Of a DNA stretch of 64,000 bases, positions 9,286 through 18,520 are shown piece by piece. Each line of letters opens with the position of its first letter. The stretch's first letter is position 1. The stretch covers positions 19,739 through 83,738 of the forward strand of contig NZ_BCVF01000016.1 of assembly GCF_001591605.1 (NCBI RefSeq), in the 5' to 3' direction. The DNA comes from Bacillus badius NBRC 15713. GTDB lineage: Bacteria > Bacillota > Bacilli > Bacillales > Domibacillaceae. The position numbers and the translations under genes were made by a program. The notes beneath the pieces are model-generated. The model saw nothing but the letters and a program-made list of their open reading frames with translations. It was not told the origin of the DNA and made no database searches.

Positions 9286-9291
9286 ATTATA
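9286..9291 (-). promoter_or_regulatory. -10 element of mmsA operon, weak -35
   Basis: The minus strand reads TATAAT at 9291-9286 with no recognisable TTGACA 17 bases upstream, as expected for an activator-dependent promoter. The start would be near 9279, about 36 bases before the mmsA ATG. Confidence 0.6.
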
Positions 9292-9299
9292 GATGTCGC

Positions 9300-9314
9300 A
9301 GATAGCGCTTTCAT
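9300..9314 (-). promoter_or_regulatory. Perfect cre (CcpA) site at the mmsA promoter
   Basis: The minus strand reads ATGAAAGCGCTATCT, matching every fixed position of the Bacillus consensus WTGNAANCGNWNNCW. It sits between the -35 and -10 regions, where bound CcpA would block transcription. Catabolite repression of the beta-alanine operon is therefore likely. Confidence 0.8.
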
Positions 9315-9315
9315 T

Positions 9316-9360
9316 AGACAAAAGGTAAATTTATCTGAATATTCGTTCTACACTTTGTCT
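9316..9360. promoter_or_regulatory. Dyad upstream of mmsA promoter, candidate activator site
   Basis: AGACAAA (9316-9322) and TTTGTCT (9354-9360) form an inverted repeat with 31 bases between arms, upstream of the weak mmsA promoter. The adjacent PucR-family gene product is the obvious candidate binder; this is inferred from position only. Confidence 0.45.
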
Positions 9361-9364
9361 TGAT

Positions 9365-10960
9365 TTAGCTATTACCGCTGCTGCCTGAAAGATATTCGTG
9401 AGCCGAAACGGCAAATTCAATGGCCTGCCGTTTCGGCGGCTCCATAAAATCCTCGCCTAGAAGCTCATATAGCTTTTCCAAACGGTGATAGAGGGTTTGT
9501 CTCACAATATACAGCCGTTCTGCTGTTTCTTTTTTCGAACCGTTGCATGCTAAATAGATTTTTAGCGTATTCATTAATTTAGCATGGTGAACCTCATCAT
9601 ATGATAAAACAGGCGCTAAATAATCCCAAACAAATTCATGGAGCATTTCTTGTTCATGAAGGGCATAAATCAGTCTGTATATATGTAAGTCTTCATAAAA
9701 ATACTCCTGCATTCCCAATGGAATATTTTCCTTAATGGCCGCAGCTATTTTTGCTTTTTCATAACTGGATTGCACTTGTGTTAGTTTATCAACAATCGTT
9801 CCTGCACTAATTTTCACAGGTGCTGAGGAGTAATTTTCCATATCGCCTGCTTTTTTCATGGAACGGATTCCTGCGTGTATACGCTGCTTGCAGTTATCTT
9901 CTTTTCTTTGATCAAGGAGGATAAACACCATCTCATTTTTGCCGGCCGTTGCTAACAGGAAGAACCCTTGTTCCTGAAAAATAGAGCGCAGCAGTACCTT
10001 TAAATAGGTGCTATTGGAACTTTCCTCATCGATTCCAGCGGTTTGCAGCAGGAAAACGACGGCGCGTTCCGGCTTTAATCCCGGCTTAATCTCTTTAAGA
10101 AAGCGGGTAATTTGCTCCTCGGTATGTTTGCCTTCAAGCCACTTTTGAATCCAATCTGCTTCTTTTGCCTTTCTCCGCTCTTCTATCCATAATTCTCGTA
10201 AAATCACTTGCGCAAGCGCCGTAGCGGTACGATCGAGAATAAGAGTTTCAAATTCAGTCACCTTTCCTGTTTCAAAGATGATCATCAGCTCTGCGAAGCT
10301 TTGGCTCCAAATATGAATAGGCTGCCGTGCTATGCTGCTTTTCTCTGACGTGCCCTTAATGACTCGATCTAAAAGGGCGCGTTCTTCTTTTGCCGGTTTA
10401 TTTGAAACAATCTCGGGGTGCCCTTCTTTCGGAAGATACACAACGGGCAGTTGAATTTGCTTGTGCATCATGTTAAGAACTTTCTCCCTCGGTCCGGCCT
10501 CCAGAAGCACTTGATTGATCCTCCGGGAATAATCCTCTAAATCGGTAATCATTTGATATTGTTTTTTAATAATAAGGGTATGCACACCTTCAGTAATATC
10601 AACAAACCGCACTTCTTCATGAAAAACGATAATTGGAAAATCATGCATATCGGCAAGTCGAAGAATCTCAGCAGGAATTTCATCCATGTATTTCCCTAAT
10701 TCAATACAGAGTCCAGCCGCCCGGCAATCAATCAGCTGCTGCACAAGCAGCCGGAGCGTTGCTTTTCCCGACTTCCAGCCCACTCCTGTGGAAAGAATCA
10801 ATTCATCACCGTTCAGCAGATTGCTTACATCGGAAACTTCTATAACATGCACCCATTTAACCGCCCGGTGCCGGCCATTGTGTCCAGCTACCATCTTGGC
10901 CTGCTGAAAATGATCCAGCTCTAAAATTTCCTGAACGGATAGCTTCATTTCATTCTTCAC
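9365..10960 (-). CDS. PucR-family transcriptional activator
   Basis: The N-terminal PucR ligand domain starts at MKLSVQEILELDHFQQAK. A central GGDEF-like CdaR segment and the C-terminal PucR helix-turn-helix follow (TLKIYLACNGSKKETAERL then RQTLYHRLEKLYELLG). The C-terminal pattern is diagnostic of PucR/CdaR activators of purine, amino acid and sugar-acid catabolism. Its 3' end is 121 bases upstream of mmsA on the same strand, so it probably activates the aminotransferase/dehydrogenase pair in response to beta-alanine or a semialdehyde. The start is uncertain: an upstream TTG at 11032 has no ribosome site; a GTG at 10960 follows GGGGAG closely; an ATG at 10948 begins the conserved domain. Confidence 0.85.
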   Translation of the reverse strand: MKNEMKLSVQEILELDHFQQAKMVAGHNGRHRAVKWVHVIEVSDVSNLLNGDELILSTGVGWKSGKATLRLLVQQLIDCRAAGLCIELGKYMDEIPAEILRLADMHDFPIIVFHEEVRFVDITEGVHTLIIKKQYQMITDLEDYSRRINQVLLEAGPREKVLNMMHKQIQLPVVYLPKEGHPEIVSNKPAKEERALLDRVIKGTSEKSSIARQPIHIWSQSFAELMIIFETGKVTEFETLILDRTATALAQVILRELWIEERRKAKEADWIQKWLEGKHTEEQITRFLKEIKPGLKPERAVVFLLQTAGIDEESSNSTYLKVLLRSIFQEQGFFLLATAGKNEMVFILLDQRKEDNCKQRIHAGIRSMKKAGDMENYSSAPVKISAGTIVDKLTQVQSSYEKAKIAAAIKENIPLGMQEYFYEDLHIYRLIYALHEQEMLHEFVWDYLAPVLSYDEVHHAKLMNTLKIYLACNGSKKETAERLYIVRQTLYHRLEKLYELLGEDFMEPPKRQAIEFAVSAHEYLSGSSGNS

Positions 10961-11050
10961 GTCGCTCCCCACGCCCCTTAAAGAATTGATTCTATTTTTA
11001 TCCAGTTTAATATCAAAGCTGGTAATATTCAATTATATGAAAAACTTAAA

Positions 11051-11079
11051 AAATCCCGGGAAAAGCCTTCCCGGGGTTT
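11051..11079 (-). terminator. Terminator downstream of chemoreceptor gene
   Basis: CCCGGGAA (11055-11062) and TTCCCGGG (11068-11075) form a stem with a 5-base loop, followed on the minus strand by a T-rich run. It ends the chemoreceptor transcript before the PucR gene. Confidence 0.85.
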
Positions 11080-11140
11080 TCATCTCCTTTGTCGATCCGG
11101 CCAAAAAGTCAACATCCACTCATCTCAAAGCTGACAGTCA

Positions 11141-13114
11141 CTACCATGTAAATCTTTTTAATAAGCTATTTAACTCTCGAGCCACGTCTGCTAATTTATT
11201 TGCATCGCCTTTCACCTTTTCCATGGAATGGTTAGCTTGCTGGGCGGCAGCAGCCGTTTCTTCTATGCCTGCTGCAGATTCTTGAGAAATAGAGGCGATA
11301 TTCTCAACAACCAGCTGAATAGTGGCAGATTCCCCATTGATCTGTGTGAGATAGTCTGAAATGGCTGCAATCTGTTGGCCCAGAGCAGAAATCGCTTTTG
11401 TAATTTCCTCAAATGTCGCCCCGGTCATTTGAATTTGCTCCGCTTCTGCTTCTACTTTCTTGAAGCTATCTGTTAACGATGCTGTCACTTCTTTAGAACC
11501 TTGCTGAATATGGCTGACAGTCTGAGTAATGCCGCTAATAGAATGAGTCACTTGTTCTGAAAGCTTACGCACTTCTCCTGCGACTACCGCAAATCCTTTT
11601 CCATGCTCTCCTGCCCTGGCCGCCTCAATGGCTGCATTCAGTGCTAGAAGGTTTGTTTGTTCAGCAATGTCATGAATCACCTGCACCATCGTTGAAATCT
11701 GCTTTGTTTGCTCGTCTAAATCTTTCACTTGAAGCACCGATGCTTTGACAACCTCCTGAATCGCATGCATATCACGAACAGAGGTATCCATGAACGTTTT
11801 TCCTTTAGCCGTTAAATCCAATACCTGCTTTGTTGTTGCTGCCATGTCCTCCCCATTCTGATGTGCATGTTGAATGTTCTTAGAAAATCCGCTCATCTTT
11901 TCTGCAAGCTCCGCCGATGAGTGCGCCTGTGTTTCCGCTCCTCCTGACAATTCCTGCATAGTCGCAGCAATCTGTCCGCTCCCTTCGTTCATTTCACTGG
12001 AAATATATTCAAGGTCATAGCTTTGCTTGGTAACAATATCGGCCGTAACTGAAATGCGTTCCACTACCTCTTGAAAATTGGAGCGCATGGCTACTATCGC
12101 CTTCATTAATAAGCCGATCTCGTCCTTTCTCCTGTTATCTTCAACGGCAGCGTTTAACTTACCTTTGGAAAACTCATCCATAAAATTAGCCGCTTTCTGA
12201 ATAGGTTCAGCAATGGAGCGGCTGAAAAGAAAAGCAGCAGCCACGGCGCATAATAAGGTGAAGCCGCCGATCATTAATGCCAGCGTGATCATTTTCTGCT
12301 GGGCTTCAGCAATAACCGATAGATCCTGTGCAATTTCGATCATGCCAATCACTTCAGTTTTAGTAGGATCAAACATTGGCAGGTATGTATGAAGAAAATT
12401 CCCCTTCTTTATAGAAACTTCTTTCCCGGAAAGTACCTTGTCCGTAATCGATGTATCTGTTAATTGTTTTCCCGTATTTTCCTGTACAGATGAAAGAACC
12501 ACTTCACCTGATGGATTATACAGTTGAATATCCCCTCCTTGCGCTGTCTCCTTTAACTGCTGAAGAAAATTGCTGTCAATTCCCATTTGCAATGTGCCAA
12601 TGACTTCATGATTAAACATAATGGGCGCAAATGCCCGAACAGCCAGTCCGCTGTTCCCAAATTCAAACCCGGACACACTCTCTCCTTTTAAGGCTTTTTG
12701 CACAGCGGGAAGCTTGCTTTTATCATCTCCATGCTTTTCAAGGTTGTGCCCCCTTAGAAATACATTCCCCTTTTTGCTGCCGAACTCAAAAACACTCACG
12801 CTATGCTCTTTTTGAAGCCGCTCAAAAACAGGCTGGACTTTCGCAGCGAGCATGGCCCGGTTATTTGTTTTGAACGCTCTGACTAACTCTTCATCTTGTC
12901 CATATCTTTTTGTCAAATCTAATAGCTCAGTTGAAGTCCGTTCCAGGCTTTTTACAACTGATTGTTTAGTTGATTGCTCGCTTTGCTGTGTAAACACTGA
13001 AAAAGCCCGGTTGGCATGAGACAATAAAACAAAGCTTAACAGCAGCAATGGAATAATAGAAAATGATAATAAAACAACAAACACTTTAGTCCTCAATGAT
13101 GTCAACTTAAACAA
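11141..13114 (-). CDS. Methyl-accepting chemotaxis protein with extracellular Cache-type sensor
   Basis: A 657-residue transmembrane chemoreceptor. TM1 is at about 10-32, followed by an extracellular sensor of about 240 residues with Cache-like features ([35 protein letters not shown]). TM2 is at about 275-298, then HAMP ([19 protein letters not shown]) and the signalling domain with the conserved tip [20 protein letters not shown]. The ligand is unknown. The start is a TTG with AAGGAGG seven bases upstream. No sigma-D promoter was recognised upstream. The gene is single, ended by its own terminator, and signals through CheA/CheW encoded elsewhere. The extracellular domain may bind a small carboxylate or amino acid, by analogy with the Cache family. 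Confidence 0.93.
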   Translation of the reverse strand: MFKLTSLRTKVFVVLLSFSIIPLLLLSFVLLSHANRAFSVFTQQSEQSTKQSVVKSLERTSTELLDLTKRYGQDEELVRAFKTNNRAMLAAKVQPVFERLQKEHSVSVFEFGSKKGNVFLRGHNLEKHGDDKSKLPAVQKALKGESVSGFEFGNSGLAVRAFAPIMFNHEVIGTLQMGIDSNFLQQLKETAQGGDIQLYNPSGEVVLSSVQENTGKQLTDTSITDKVLSGKEVSIKKGNFLHTYLPMFDPTKTEVIGMIEIAQDLSVIAEAQQKMITLALMIGGFTLLCAVAAAFLFSRSIAEPIQKAANFMDEFSKGKLNAAVEDNRRKDEIGLLMKAIVAMRSNFQEVVERISVTADIVTKQSYDLEYISSEMNEGSGQIAATMQELSGGAETQAHSSAELAEKMSGFSKNIQHAHQNGEDMAATTKQVLDLTAKGKTFMDTSVRDMHAIQEVVKASVLQVKDLDEQTKQISTMVQVIHDIAEQTNLLALNAAIEAARAGEHGKGFAVVAGEVRKLSEQVTHSISGITQTVSHIQQGSKEVTASLTDSFKKVEAEAEQIQMTGATFEEITKAISALGQQIAAISDYLTQINGESATIQLVVENIASISQESAAGIEETAAAAQQANHSMEKVKGDANKLADVARELNSLLKRFTW

Positions 13115-13240
13115 AATGCTTCCTCCTTGCCCTTAAACAGGAACAATTTACTAATCTTTCAAATTGCTCACATTATAACTTATGATCTACTCTTTTTGCA
13201 TATATAGGTCTTTTTATTTACAAAATCTTAATAAAAGAAC

Positions 13241-13266
13241 TAAAAAAGAAGCCGCTGTTGGCGGCT
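13241..13266 (-). terminator. Terminator of cwlJ
   Basis: AGCCGC (13250-13255), five-base loop, GCGGCT (13261-13266). On the minus strand TTCTTTTTTAG follows, 28 bases past the cwlJ stop. Confidence 0.85.
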
Positions 13267-13293
13267 CCTTGGCAGAGAATCATTCGTTTTTTC

Positions 13294-13722
13294 TTAAAAA
13301 ACATTGTATATATTTTCGCACTCTTCACCTGTCGGCTGATAGAAGCAATGAAGCTTATAACGGGCCACAAGCGGCTGATCGTACCATGTCGGCGGGCAAT
13401 TTCCTTCCGGCCGAAAATACCATAAAGCATATTTCGACGGCCAAATCCTTTCCCCATTAACAGCCCTTCGAGCCAACCTTCTCTCGCTTTCCCGCGGCCG
13501 CTGGTAGAAGTATCCTTTTTGTACGGCCTCAAAAGCATGCGGCTGGTATACCATTTGCGGAATCGTACGCAATCCTTTAAAATCCGAGCAATTAGCCCTG
13601 ATTCTATTGACGCCCACATTGCCAACCATAAGCATTCCTTGTGTTCCTTCACCTTCCGCCTCTGCCCGCAGCAGCCTCGCCAGCAAATCAATATCAGACG
13701 CTCTATGTTTTACGACTGCCAT
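13294..13722 (-). CDS. cwlJ: Spore germination cell wall hydrolase CwlJ
   Basis: A cortex-lytic enzyme that degrades muramic-delta-lactam peptidoglycan during germination. The 142 residues are near-identical in layout to B. subtilis CwlJ: LLRAEAEGEGTQGMLMVGNV with the catalytic Glu of the SleB/CwlJ hydrolase_2 domain, NCSDFKGLRTIPQM, YQPHAFEAV, and a C-terminal CFYQPTGEECENIYNVF. There is no signal peptide, as in CwlJ; SleB carries one. An in-frame extension to 13836 has no ribosome site, whereas GGAGGTGAAGGC directly precedes the ATG at 13722. In B. subtilis cwlJ sits with gerQ; no gerQ is adjacent here. Its presence shows the organism forms endospores. Confidence 0.95.
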   Translation of the reverse strand: MAVVKHRASDIDLLARLLRAEAEGEGTQGMLMVGNVGVNRIRANCSDFKGLRTIPQMVYQPHAFEAVQKGYFYQRPRESERRLARRAVNGERIWPSKYALWYFRPEGNCPPTWYDQPLVARYKLHCFYQPTGEECENIYNVF

Positions 13723-13913
13723 GCCTTCACCTCCGCAGCATATCTCTTTTATTATATTCTGCACTCCCCAAATGATGAATCGCCCTCTTCGAAATAAGGC
13801 TTGGACAAGCCCTATCCAACGGAGGGGACGAACCAATTATCATTGAGGCGGTTAGACAAAAGATTTCCCGGGCAATGCCCGCTGCAGCTGCGTACCTTGC
13901 TTTTTATAAGCTC

Positions 13914-13938
13914 CTGCACAGCTTTTTGCGGTGTGCAG
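13914..13938. terminator. Possible weak terminator after the bps operon
   Basis: CTGCACA (13914-13920) pairs with TGTGCAG (13932-13938). On the minus strand only a broken T/A-rich tract follows. It lies six bases beyond the stop of the last bps operon gene. Confidence 0.35.
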
Positions 13939-13943
13939 TCGGA

Positions 13944-14657
13944 TCATGTGGACAGCTTAGACGCTGCTTCATTGTCCAAACCGACTTTCAACTCTTTGAC
14001 AACCTCTTTTCCAAAATGCCCCAGTGAGCCTTCGCTATAGGAGCGCATCACCTCTGGCGAAAGTGCTCTTAAGGCTCTCTCTGCATATTGAGGGTCTAGC
14101 CCCTGCTTCGCAAATTCCGTCTCTATTTCCACAGCTGTTTTCACCGCATAGTACGTAGCCAGCTTGTTAACCTTCATAACCGTCTCTTCGCTATCCCACT
14201 TCATTTCTCCAAGGTCAAAAAATAGGTGCTTCACTTGATCGGGGAGCAGCGATTCTGTAATGAACAGGCCTTCCCCTCGTTTAAACAAATCAGCCGCATG
14301 TCCCATAAATTTCACTCCCCACACAGATAGCTGCGGAAATTCTTTTTTTATCTCTATTGTATGAAGAGCTGTAGCCATATTGATGATTGCTGTCCCGGAG
14401 AATACGCCATTCTCAGCGATCACATCTCGCAAAAAAGGAAGGACTTCTTTTGCTGGAAGAGCCAATACCAGTATATCCAAACCTGACATTTCCTTTTTGT
14501 TCATCGTGTATCCGTTCGGGTAGTTTCCCACAAATTGGCGCGCCTTCAGCATTTCAGGATGATATACGCCTATTTCCCGATTCTTTTCACACCAATGATG
14601 CATCATAGCTGTTCCTAACATTCCCATACCCGCCAGACCAATTTTTATCTTTTCCAT
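13944..14657 (-). CDS. NAD(P)-binding oxidoreductase related to pyrroline-5-carboxylate reductase
   Basis: A 237-residue protein with an N-terminal Rossmann dinucleotide motif (KIGLAGMGMLGTAM, residues 4-17) of the F420/P5C-reductase-like type. DILVLALPAKEVLPFL marks the end of the nucleotide domain. The C-terminal half is helical and about 30 residues shorter than standard ProC, and the ProC proline-binding signature is not evident, so the substrate is unknown. It lies 90 bases after bpsB on the same strand and probably forms the third gene of the alkylpyrone operon. That hints at a tailoring or housekeeping reductase role, inferred from position only. The ATG follows AAAGG. Confidence 0.75.
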   Translation of the reverse strand: MEKIKIGLAGMGMLGTAMMHHWCEKNREIGVYHPEMLKARQFVGNYPNGYTMNKKEMSGLDILVLALPAKEVLPFLRDVIAENGVFSGTAIINMATALHTIEIKKEFPQLSVWGVKFMGHAADLFKRGEGLFITESLLPDQVKHLFFDLGEMKWDSEETVMKVNKLATYYAVKTAVEIETEFAKQGLDPQYAERALRALSPEVMRSYSEGSLGHFGKEVVKELKVGLDNEAASKLST

Positions 14658-14747
14658 GATTGCCCCAACCTTTTTCTTTATAATGGATCTCCTTATTATT
14701 TTGACAAAACCCGCGCTGCTGGTCTACTCTGCAAAAACCGCTAGCAG

Positions 14748-15263
14748 CTACTGACTTTCCAATCTTTCCAGCGCTTTTTCCTCTGCAGGGATTCTTATAA
14801 AAAGCAGCAGGAGGGCATTGGCCACGGAGAAAATCAGAGCCGTTCTCCATGCGCCAAATATAAGCGGAAGAGAGGCGATTTCCATTGCTACCACCACGTA
14901 ATTAGGATGGGGAATCCAGCGGTATGGCCCGCGTTTCACTTTAGAGGCTCCCGGCAGCACAAGGATTTTTGTATTCCAAAAGGGACCAAGAGAAGCGAGA
15001 GACCATACACGGAGAAGTTGAGCAATTAAAAAGCCGGCAAAAAACCATTGCCATCCCGGAGCCAGGTCCATTCCTATGTAGAATACTTCTGCCAGCAAAG
15101 AAACAAAGAATAGTACATGGAGCAAAACAATCCACTTATAGTGTTCCGCCCCAAACTCAATCGCTCCCTGCGCTCTCATCCGTTTTTCATTGGATCGAGC
15201 ATAAATGACCTCTAGCAGCCGTTGAAGAACAACGAATGTAAATACAAGAAAGAAAAGGCTCAC
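14748..15263 (-). CDS. bpsB: Isoprenylcysteine methyltransferase-family protein, alkylpyrone O-methyltransferase BpsB-like
   Basis: A 171-residue membrane protein with about five helices and the ICMT-family segment GPYRWIPHPNYVVVAMEI, whose R-x-P-HPNY motif binds S-adenosylmethionine. In B. subtilis the homologue YpbQ/BpsB methylates alkylpyrones made by BpsA. The start is a GTG at 15263 whose GTGA overlaps the bpsA stop. An in-frame ATG at 15290 lies inside bpsA and lacks its own ribosome site, while GGGGGG precedes the GTG. The tight overlap means translational coupling with bpsA. It acts at the membrane on lipid-like polyketides. Confidence 0.9.
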   Translation of the reverse strand: MSLFFLVFTFVVLQRLLEVIYARSNEKRMRAQGAIEFGAEHYKWIVLLHVLFFVSLLAEVFYIGMDLAPGWQWFFAGFLIAQLLRVWSLASLGPFWNTKILVLPGASKVKRGPYRWIPHPNYVVVAMEIASLPLIFGAWRTALIFSVANALLLLFIRIPAEEKALERLESQ

Positions 15264-16330
15264 TTGTTGATTTCCCCCCACTCCATCCATACCATTTCCG
15301 AGCTGAAACCCGGGCCCAAAGCTGTCAGCAGCCCCGTTTCTCCAAGGGACGGGCCGTTCTCGATTACTTCCTTGAGCACGTATAAAACGGTAGGTGAAGA
15401 CATATTTCCATAGGAAGCTAGCACGTTTCGCGAAACAGCTGTTTTGTCATCTGAGAATCCCAGAGACTGTTCATAAGCATCCAGCACCTTTTTTCCCCCT
15501 GGATGAGCAACGAAATGATCAATGTCAGCCAGTTCCTTCCCAAGCTTACTCAGAAAAGAGAGTGCATTAGGCTTTAGCCAGCTCTCTACAATGCTTGGAA
15601 TATCCCTTGAAAATATAACGTGCAGCCCTTCGTCTTTGATTTCCCATCCCATTACATCCTCTGAATCAGGCATCAGTGTGGATTGGGTGTCTTTCGTAAA
15701 AAATCCCTTCCCTGTCACTTTTGCCGCTTCTCCTGTTACCAAGGCACAGGCTACCCCATCAGCAAATAAAGAGGTTCCGATCAGGTTGCTTTTCGACATA
15801 TCATCGTGCTGAAAGGTGAGGCTGCACAGTTCAATGCAGAGTACAAGCACGTTGGCTTCAGGATAAGCAAGGCAATAGTCATGCGCCCGGCTAATTCCTG
15901 ACGCGCCGCCCGCGCACCCCAATCCCCAAATCGGAATTCGTTTGGTGTGAGCGGGAAAGTTCAATTGATTCATAATCCGAGCATCGATCGTTGGTGTAGC
16001 CATACCTGAACTGGATACAAAGATAAAAGCATCAATGTCTTCTTTATCAACGCCTGCTTCCTGCAAACATTTCTCCACCGCCCGGCTTCCAAGCTGCACC
16101 GATTCTTCAATATATTTATTGTTTTTTTCCTCCAATCCCCTTTCTTCTTCAAACCAGGAAAGAGGGGCAGCAAAATAGCGCTTTTCAATTTGGCCGTTGC
16201 CAAACACCCGCAGCAGCCGCTCAATATCAGTATAATGCTTTCTAAATAAACTTCTGACTACCTTTACAACTTCCTGCTGATCAAAGCAATACGGCGGATT
16301 CTCAGTCACAACATTCCGGATAAACGGCAT
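15260..16330 (-). CDS. bpsA: Type III polyketide synthase (chalcone/stilbene synthase family), alkylpyrone synthase
   Basis: Extends fatty acyl-CoA starters with malonyl-CoA to form tri- and tetraketide alkylpyrones. The protein is about 356 residues. The catalytic triad is visible: Cys in WGLGCAGG, His in FVAHPGGKK, Asn in ASYGNMSSPT (147, 284 and 317 when counted from an upstream TTG at 16354, eight fewer from the ATG used here). The C-terminal ALGPGFSSEMVWMEW loop is typical. The ATG at 16330 is preferred because AAGGG lies ten bases upstream. It is first in a bpsA-bpsB-oxidoreductase operon. The products are thought to be membrane or spore-associated lipids in Bacillus. Confidence 0.93.
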   Translation of the reverse strand: MPFIRNVVTENPPYCFDQQEVVKVVRSLFRKHYTDIERLLRVFGNGQIEKRYFAAPLSWFEEERGLEEKNNKYIEESVQLGSRAVEKCLQEAGVDKEDIDAFIFVSSSGMATPTIDARIMNQLNFPAHTKRIPIWGLGCAGGASGISRAHDYCLAYPEANVLVLCIELCSLTFQHDDMSKSNLIGTSLFADGVACALVTGEAAKVTGKGFFTKDTQSTLMPDSEDVMGWEIKDEGLHVIFSRDIPSIVESWLKPNALSFLSKLGKELADIDHFVAHPGGKKVLDAYEQSLGFSDDKTAVSRNVLASYGNMSSPTVLYVLKEVIENGPSLGETGLLTALGPGFSSEMVWMEWGEINK

Positions 16331-16536
16331 CTCTCTTCTCATCCCTTCTGACAACCAATGATTTTATCTGTATCTTTCCCTCTTTAATTGTCTCATACAC
16401 CCTCCTCCCGCTCGTTTTTCATTTGCCGGTTTTCTCGCCTGATCCAAATGTGTATTCTAACGATTTTTTTACGGTCGTTCAGTTCACCATTAAAGAAGGA
16501 GATTTCTCAAAGCTGCCGAATAGTATAGGTATCAGT

Positions 16537-16551
16537 TTGAAAGCGCTTATT
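16537..16551 (+). promoter_or_regulatory. Near-consensus cre site upstream of the thioesterase gene
   Basis: TTGAAAGCGCTTATT matches WTGNAANCGNWNNCW at all but one fixed position. It ends 21 bases before the ATG at 16573, where CcpA binding would repress by roadblock. Confidence 0.55.
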
Positions 16552-16572
16552 TACATAGGAGGATGAGTACGT

Positions 16573-16989
16573 ATGATAAAGACAGTAAATTTAAACGAAG
16601 TGATCCGCGGGGAAAGCGCTCCGCCCGCGTGTGATACAACACTCGGTGTAAAAGCATTGGAGGCTGGAGAAGGGTATGCGAAAGGACAATGGATTATTGA
16701 GGACCGCCTATTGAATGGGAATGGCGTCATTATGGGAGGATTTGTCGCGGCAGCTGCCGATATTATGATGGCCTATGCTATTACTCCCTTATTAACCGAA
16801 GATCAAACATTTGCTTCCATTAATCTGCAAACAACCTTTCACCGTCCGACATTTACAGGCGAAGTAGACATAGAGGTAAAGGTGGAGAAGTTTGGCCGGA
16901 CTGTTTCTTATCTGACGGCTGATTTAATGCAGAACGGCAAATTAACGGCAAGTGTCACCTCTTCTATTATGATCATGGCTAAAAAGTAA
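16573..16989 (+). CDS. PaaI/YdiI-type hotdog acyl-CoA thioesterase
   Basis: A 138-residue single hotdog-domain protein. The motif GNGVIMGGFVAAAADIMMAYA contains the helix and acidic residue used by PaaI-group thioesterases, followed by the strands SINLQTTFHRPTFTGEVDIEVKV. It would hydrolyse an acyl-CoA in the cytoplasm; the actual substrate is not readable. The ATG follows AGGAGG at normal spacing. It is monocistronic, with a near-consensus cre site upstream and a strong terminator downstream. Genes on either side run on the minus strand and are functionally separate. Confidence 0.85.
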   Translation: MIKTVNLNEVIRGESAPPACDTTLGVKALEAGEGYAKGQWIIEDRLLNGNGVIMGGFVAAAADIMMAYAITPLLTEDQTFASINLQTTFHRPTFTGEVDIEVKVEKFGRTVSYLTADLMQNGKLTASVTSSIMIMAKK

Positions 16990-17022
16990 TCATTTGCCGG
17001 CTTTAGTATGTGAACCGCTAGC

Positions 17023-17063
17023 AATAGCCCTTCCCCTCTGCGAGTGGGAAGGGCTATTTTTTT
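17023..17063 (+). terminator. Terminator of the thioesterase gene
   Basis: AATAGCCCTTCCC (17023-17035) pairs with GGGAAGGGCTATT (17046-17058), followed by T7. Confidence 0.92.
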
Positions 17064-17077
17064 AATAAAAGGACCGA

Positions 17078-18520
17078 TTACATCCGGTCGACATACACCG
17101 TTTTTACTTGCGTATAGAATTCGATGGCTGTTTTTCCCTGTTCACGTGAGCCGGTGCTGGATGCTTTACATCCGCCAAATGGAACTTGCGGTTCCGCTCC
17201 AGCTGTTTCGGAATTCACATGAACAATCCCTGCTTCAATGTCATCCACAAAACGGTTGGCCAGCGTAAGATTATTCGTACAAATCGCTGCACTTAAGCCA
17301 TATTCTGTATCATTAGCCATATCAATGGCTTCTTCATAGCTATTGACTTTAAATAGCGCAATCACAGGACCGAAAATTTCCTCTTTGGCAATCCGGGCAT
17401 CTTGAGGAACATTTTCAAAAATCGTCGGCTTCACATAAAATCCGTTGGCCAATTCTTCCTCAGCTGGAGTCTCACCGCCGCATAGCAATGCTGCCTCTTC
17501 TTTTCCTGCTTCAATCATTGCCAGCACACCATCACGCTGTCCTTTTGAAACAGCCGGTCCCATAAATGTTTCTGCTTGGAGCGGGTCTCCGACTTTTAGC
17601 TCTTTTGTACGCTCCACCAGCCGATCGCGGAAGGCTTCGTAAATTCCTTCTTCAACGATCACACGGCTCGTTGCCGTACATTTTTGGCCAGTAGATTTAA
17701 AAGCGCCATTAATCGCAATGCTGACTGACTTTTCAACATCCGCATCAGCAAGAACGATCAGCGGATTTTTTCCGCCCATCTCCAATTGCACTTTCTTTCC
17801 GTTGGCTGTTGCTTCTCTTTGGATTTGCAATCCGACTTGGTTAGAGCCAGTAAAGGAAATGGCTTTAATCCCTGGATTTTCCACAAGCTCATTGCCTACT
17901 ACAGATCCTCTGCCGAATACACAGTTGACAACACCAGCTGGCATACCAGCTTCGTCAAAGGCTTTCATCACATGATAAACGGATTTCGGCGTAAGATCCG
18001 CCGGTTTAATCACCACTGTATTTCCATAGATAAGGGCTGGGGCAAGCTTCCAAACCGGAATAGCAATCGGGAAATTCCACGGAGTAATCAGCCCGACCGG
18101 CCCAACTGGTACACGATTTGTATACAAAAGCGTCTCCGGGTTTGCCGATGGAATCACATCACCGGTTGGCTGGAGCCCTTCCGCTGCATAATATTCCAAA
18201 ATGCTGATTGCCCGCTGTGTCTCACCGATTGATTCTGCCAGCGTTTTTCCCTCTTCAAGCGCCAGATCCCGTCCTACTTCTTCTATATTTTCTTTTAAGA
18301 ACGCTGCAGCTTTGCGAAGATAAGATGCACGCTCTTGAAAAGAGCTTTTTTTCCATGACAAAAACGCTTCCTTCGCAGCCGTTACCGCTTCTTGCACATC
18401 TGCTTTTGCACTGGAAGGAAACTCCCCAAGGTTCTCTCCGTTATGGGGACTAGTATTCTCTTTATACTCCCCTGTAGTTGGTTCTTTCCACTGTCCATTG
18501 ATGTAATTTAAGTAACGCAT
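17078..18520 (-). CDS. NAD(P)-dependent aldehyde dehydrogenase, YcbD/alpha-ketoglutaric semialdehyde dehydrogenase-like
   Basis: A classical hydrolytic aldehyde dehydrogenase of 480 residues. Motifs are the NAD-binding TPWNFPIAIPVWK, the general base Glu247 in LEMGGKNP, the nucleophile Cys281 in STGQKCTATSR, and EEIFGPV. The sequence resembles the 2,5-dioxovalerate/succinate-semialdehyde group (B. subtilis YcbD, GabD), so it would oxidise a semialdehyde to the acid. Two ATGs occur; the second (18520) has the better spacing from AGGAGG. It is not in an operon: 375 bases and a terminator separate it from the upstream aminotransferase. That 18521-18895 gap is AT-rich with no further gene seen. 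Confidence 0.9.
   Translation of the reverse strand: MRYLNYINGQWKEPTTGEYKENTSPHNGENLGEFPSSAKADVQEAVTAAKEAFLSWKKSSFQERASYLRKAAAFLKENIEEVGRDLALEEGKTLAESIGETQRAISILEYYAAEGLQPTGDVIPSANPETLLYTNRVPVGPVGLITPWNFPIAIPVWKLAPALIYGNTVVIKPADLTPKSVYHVMKAFDEAGMPAGVVNCVFGRGSVVGNELVENPGIKAISFTGSNQVGLQIQREATANGKKVQLEMGGKNPLIVLADADVEKSVSIAINGAFKSTGQKCTATSRVIVEEGIYEAFRDRLVERTKELKVGDPLQAETFMGPAVSKGQRDGVLAMIEAGKEEAALLCGGETPAEEELANGFYVKPTIFENVPQDARIAKEEIFGPVIALFKVNSYEEAIDMANDTEYGLSAAICTNNLTLANRFVDDIEAGIVHVNSETAGAEPQVPFGGCKASSTGSREQGKTAIEFYTQVKTVYVDRM

Noticed and set aside
13723..13836. Extended CwlJ start with extra N-terminal residues
   Set aside because: CwlJ proteins begin at MAVV, and GGAGGTGAAGGC directly precedes that ATG.
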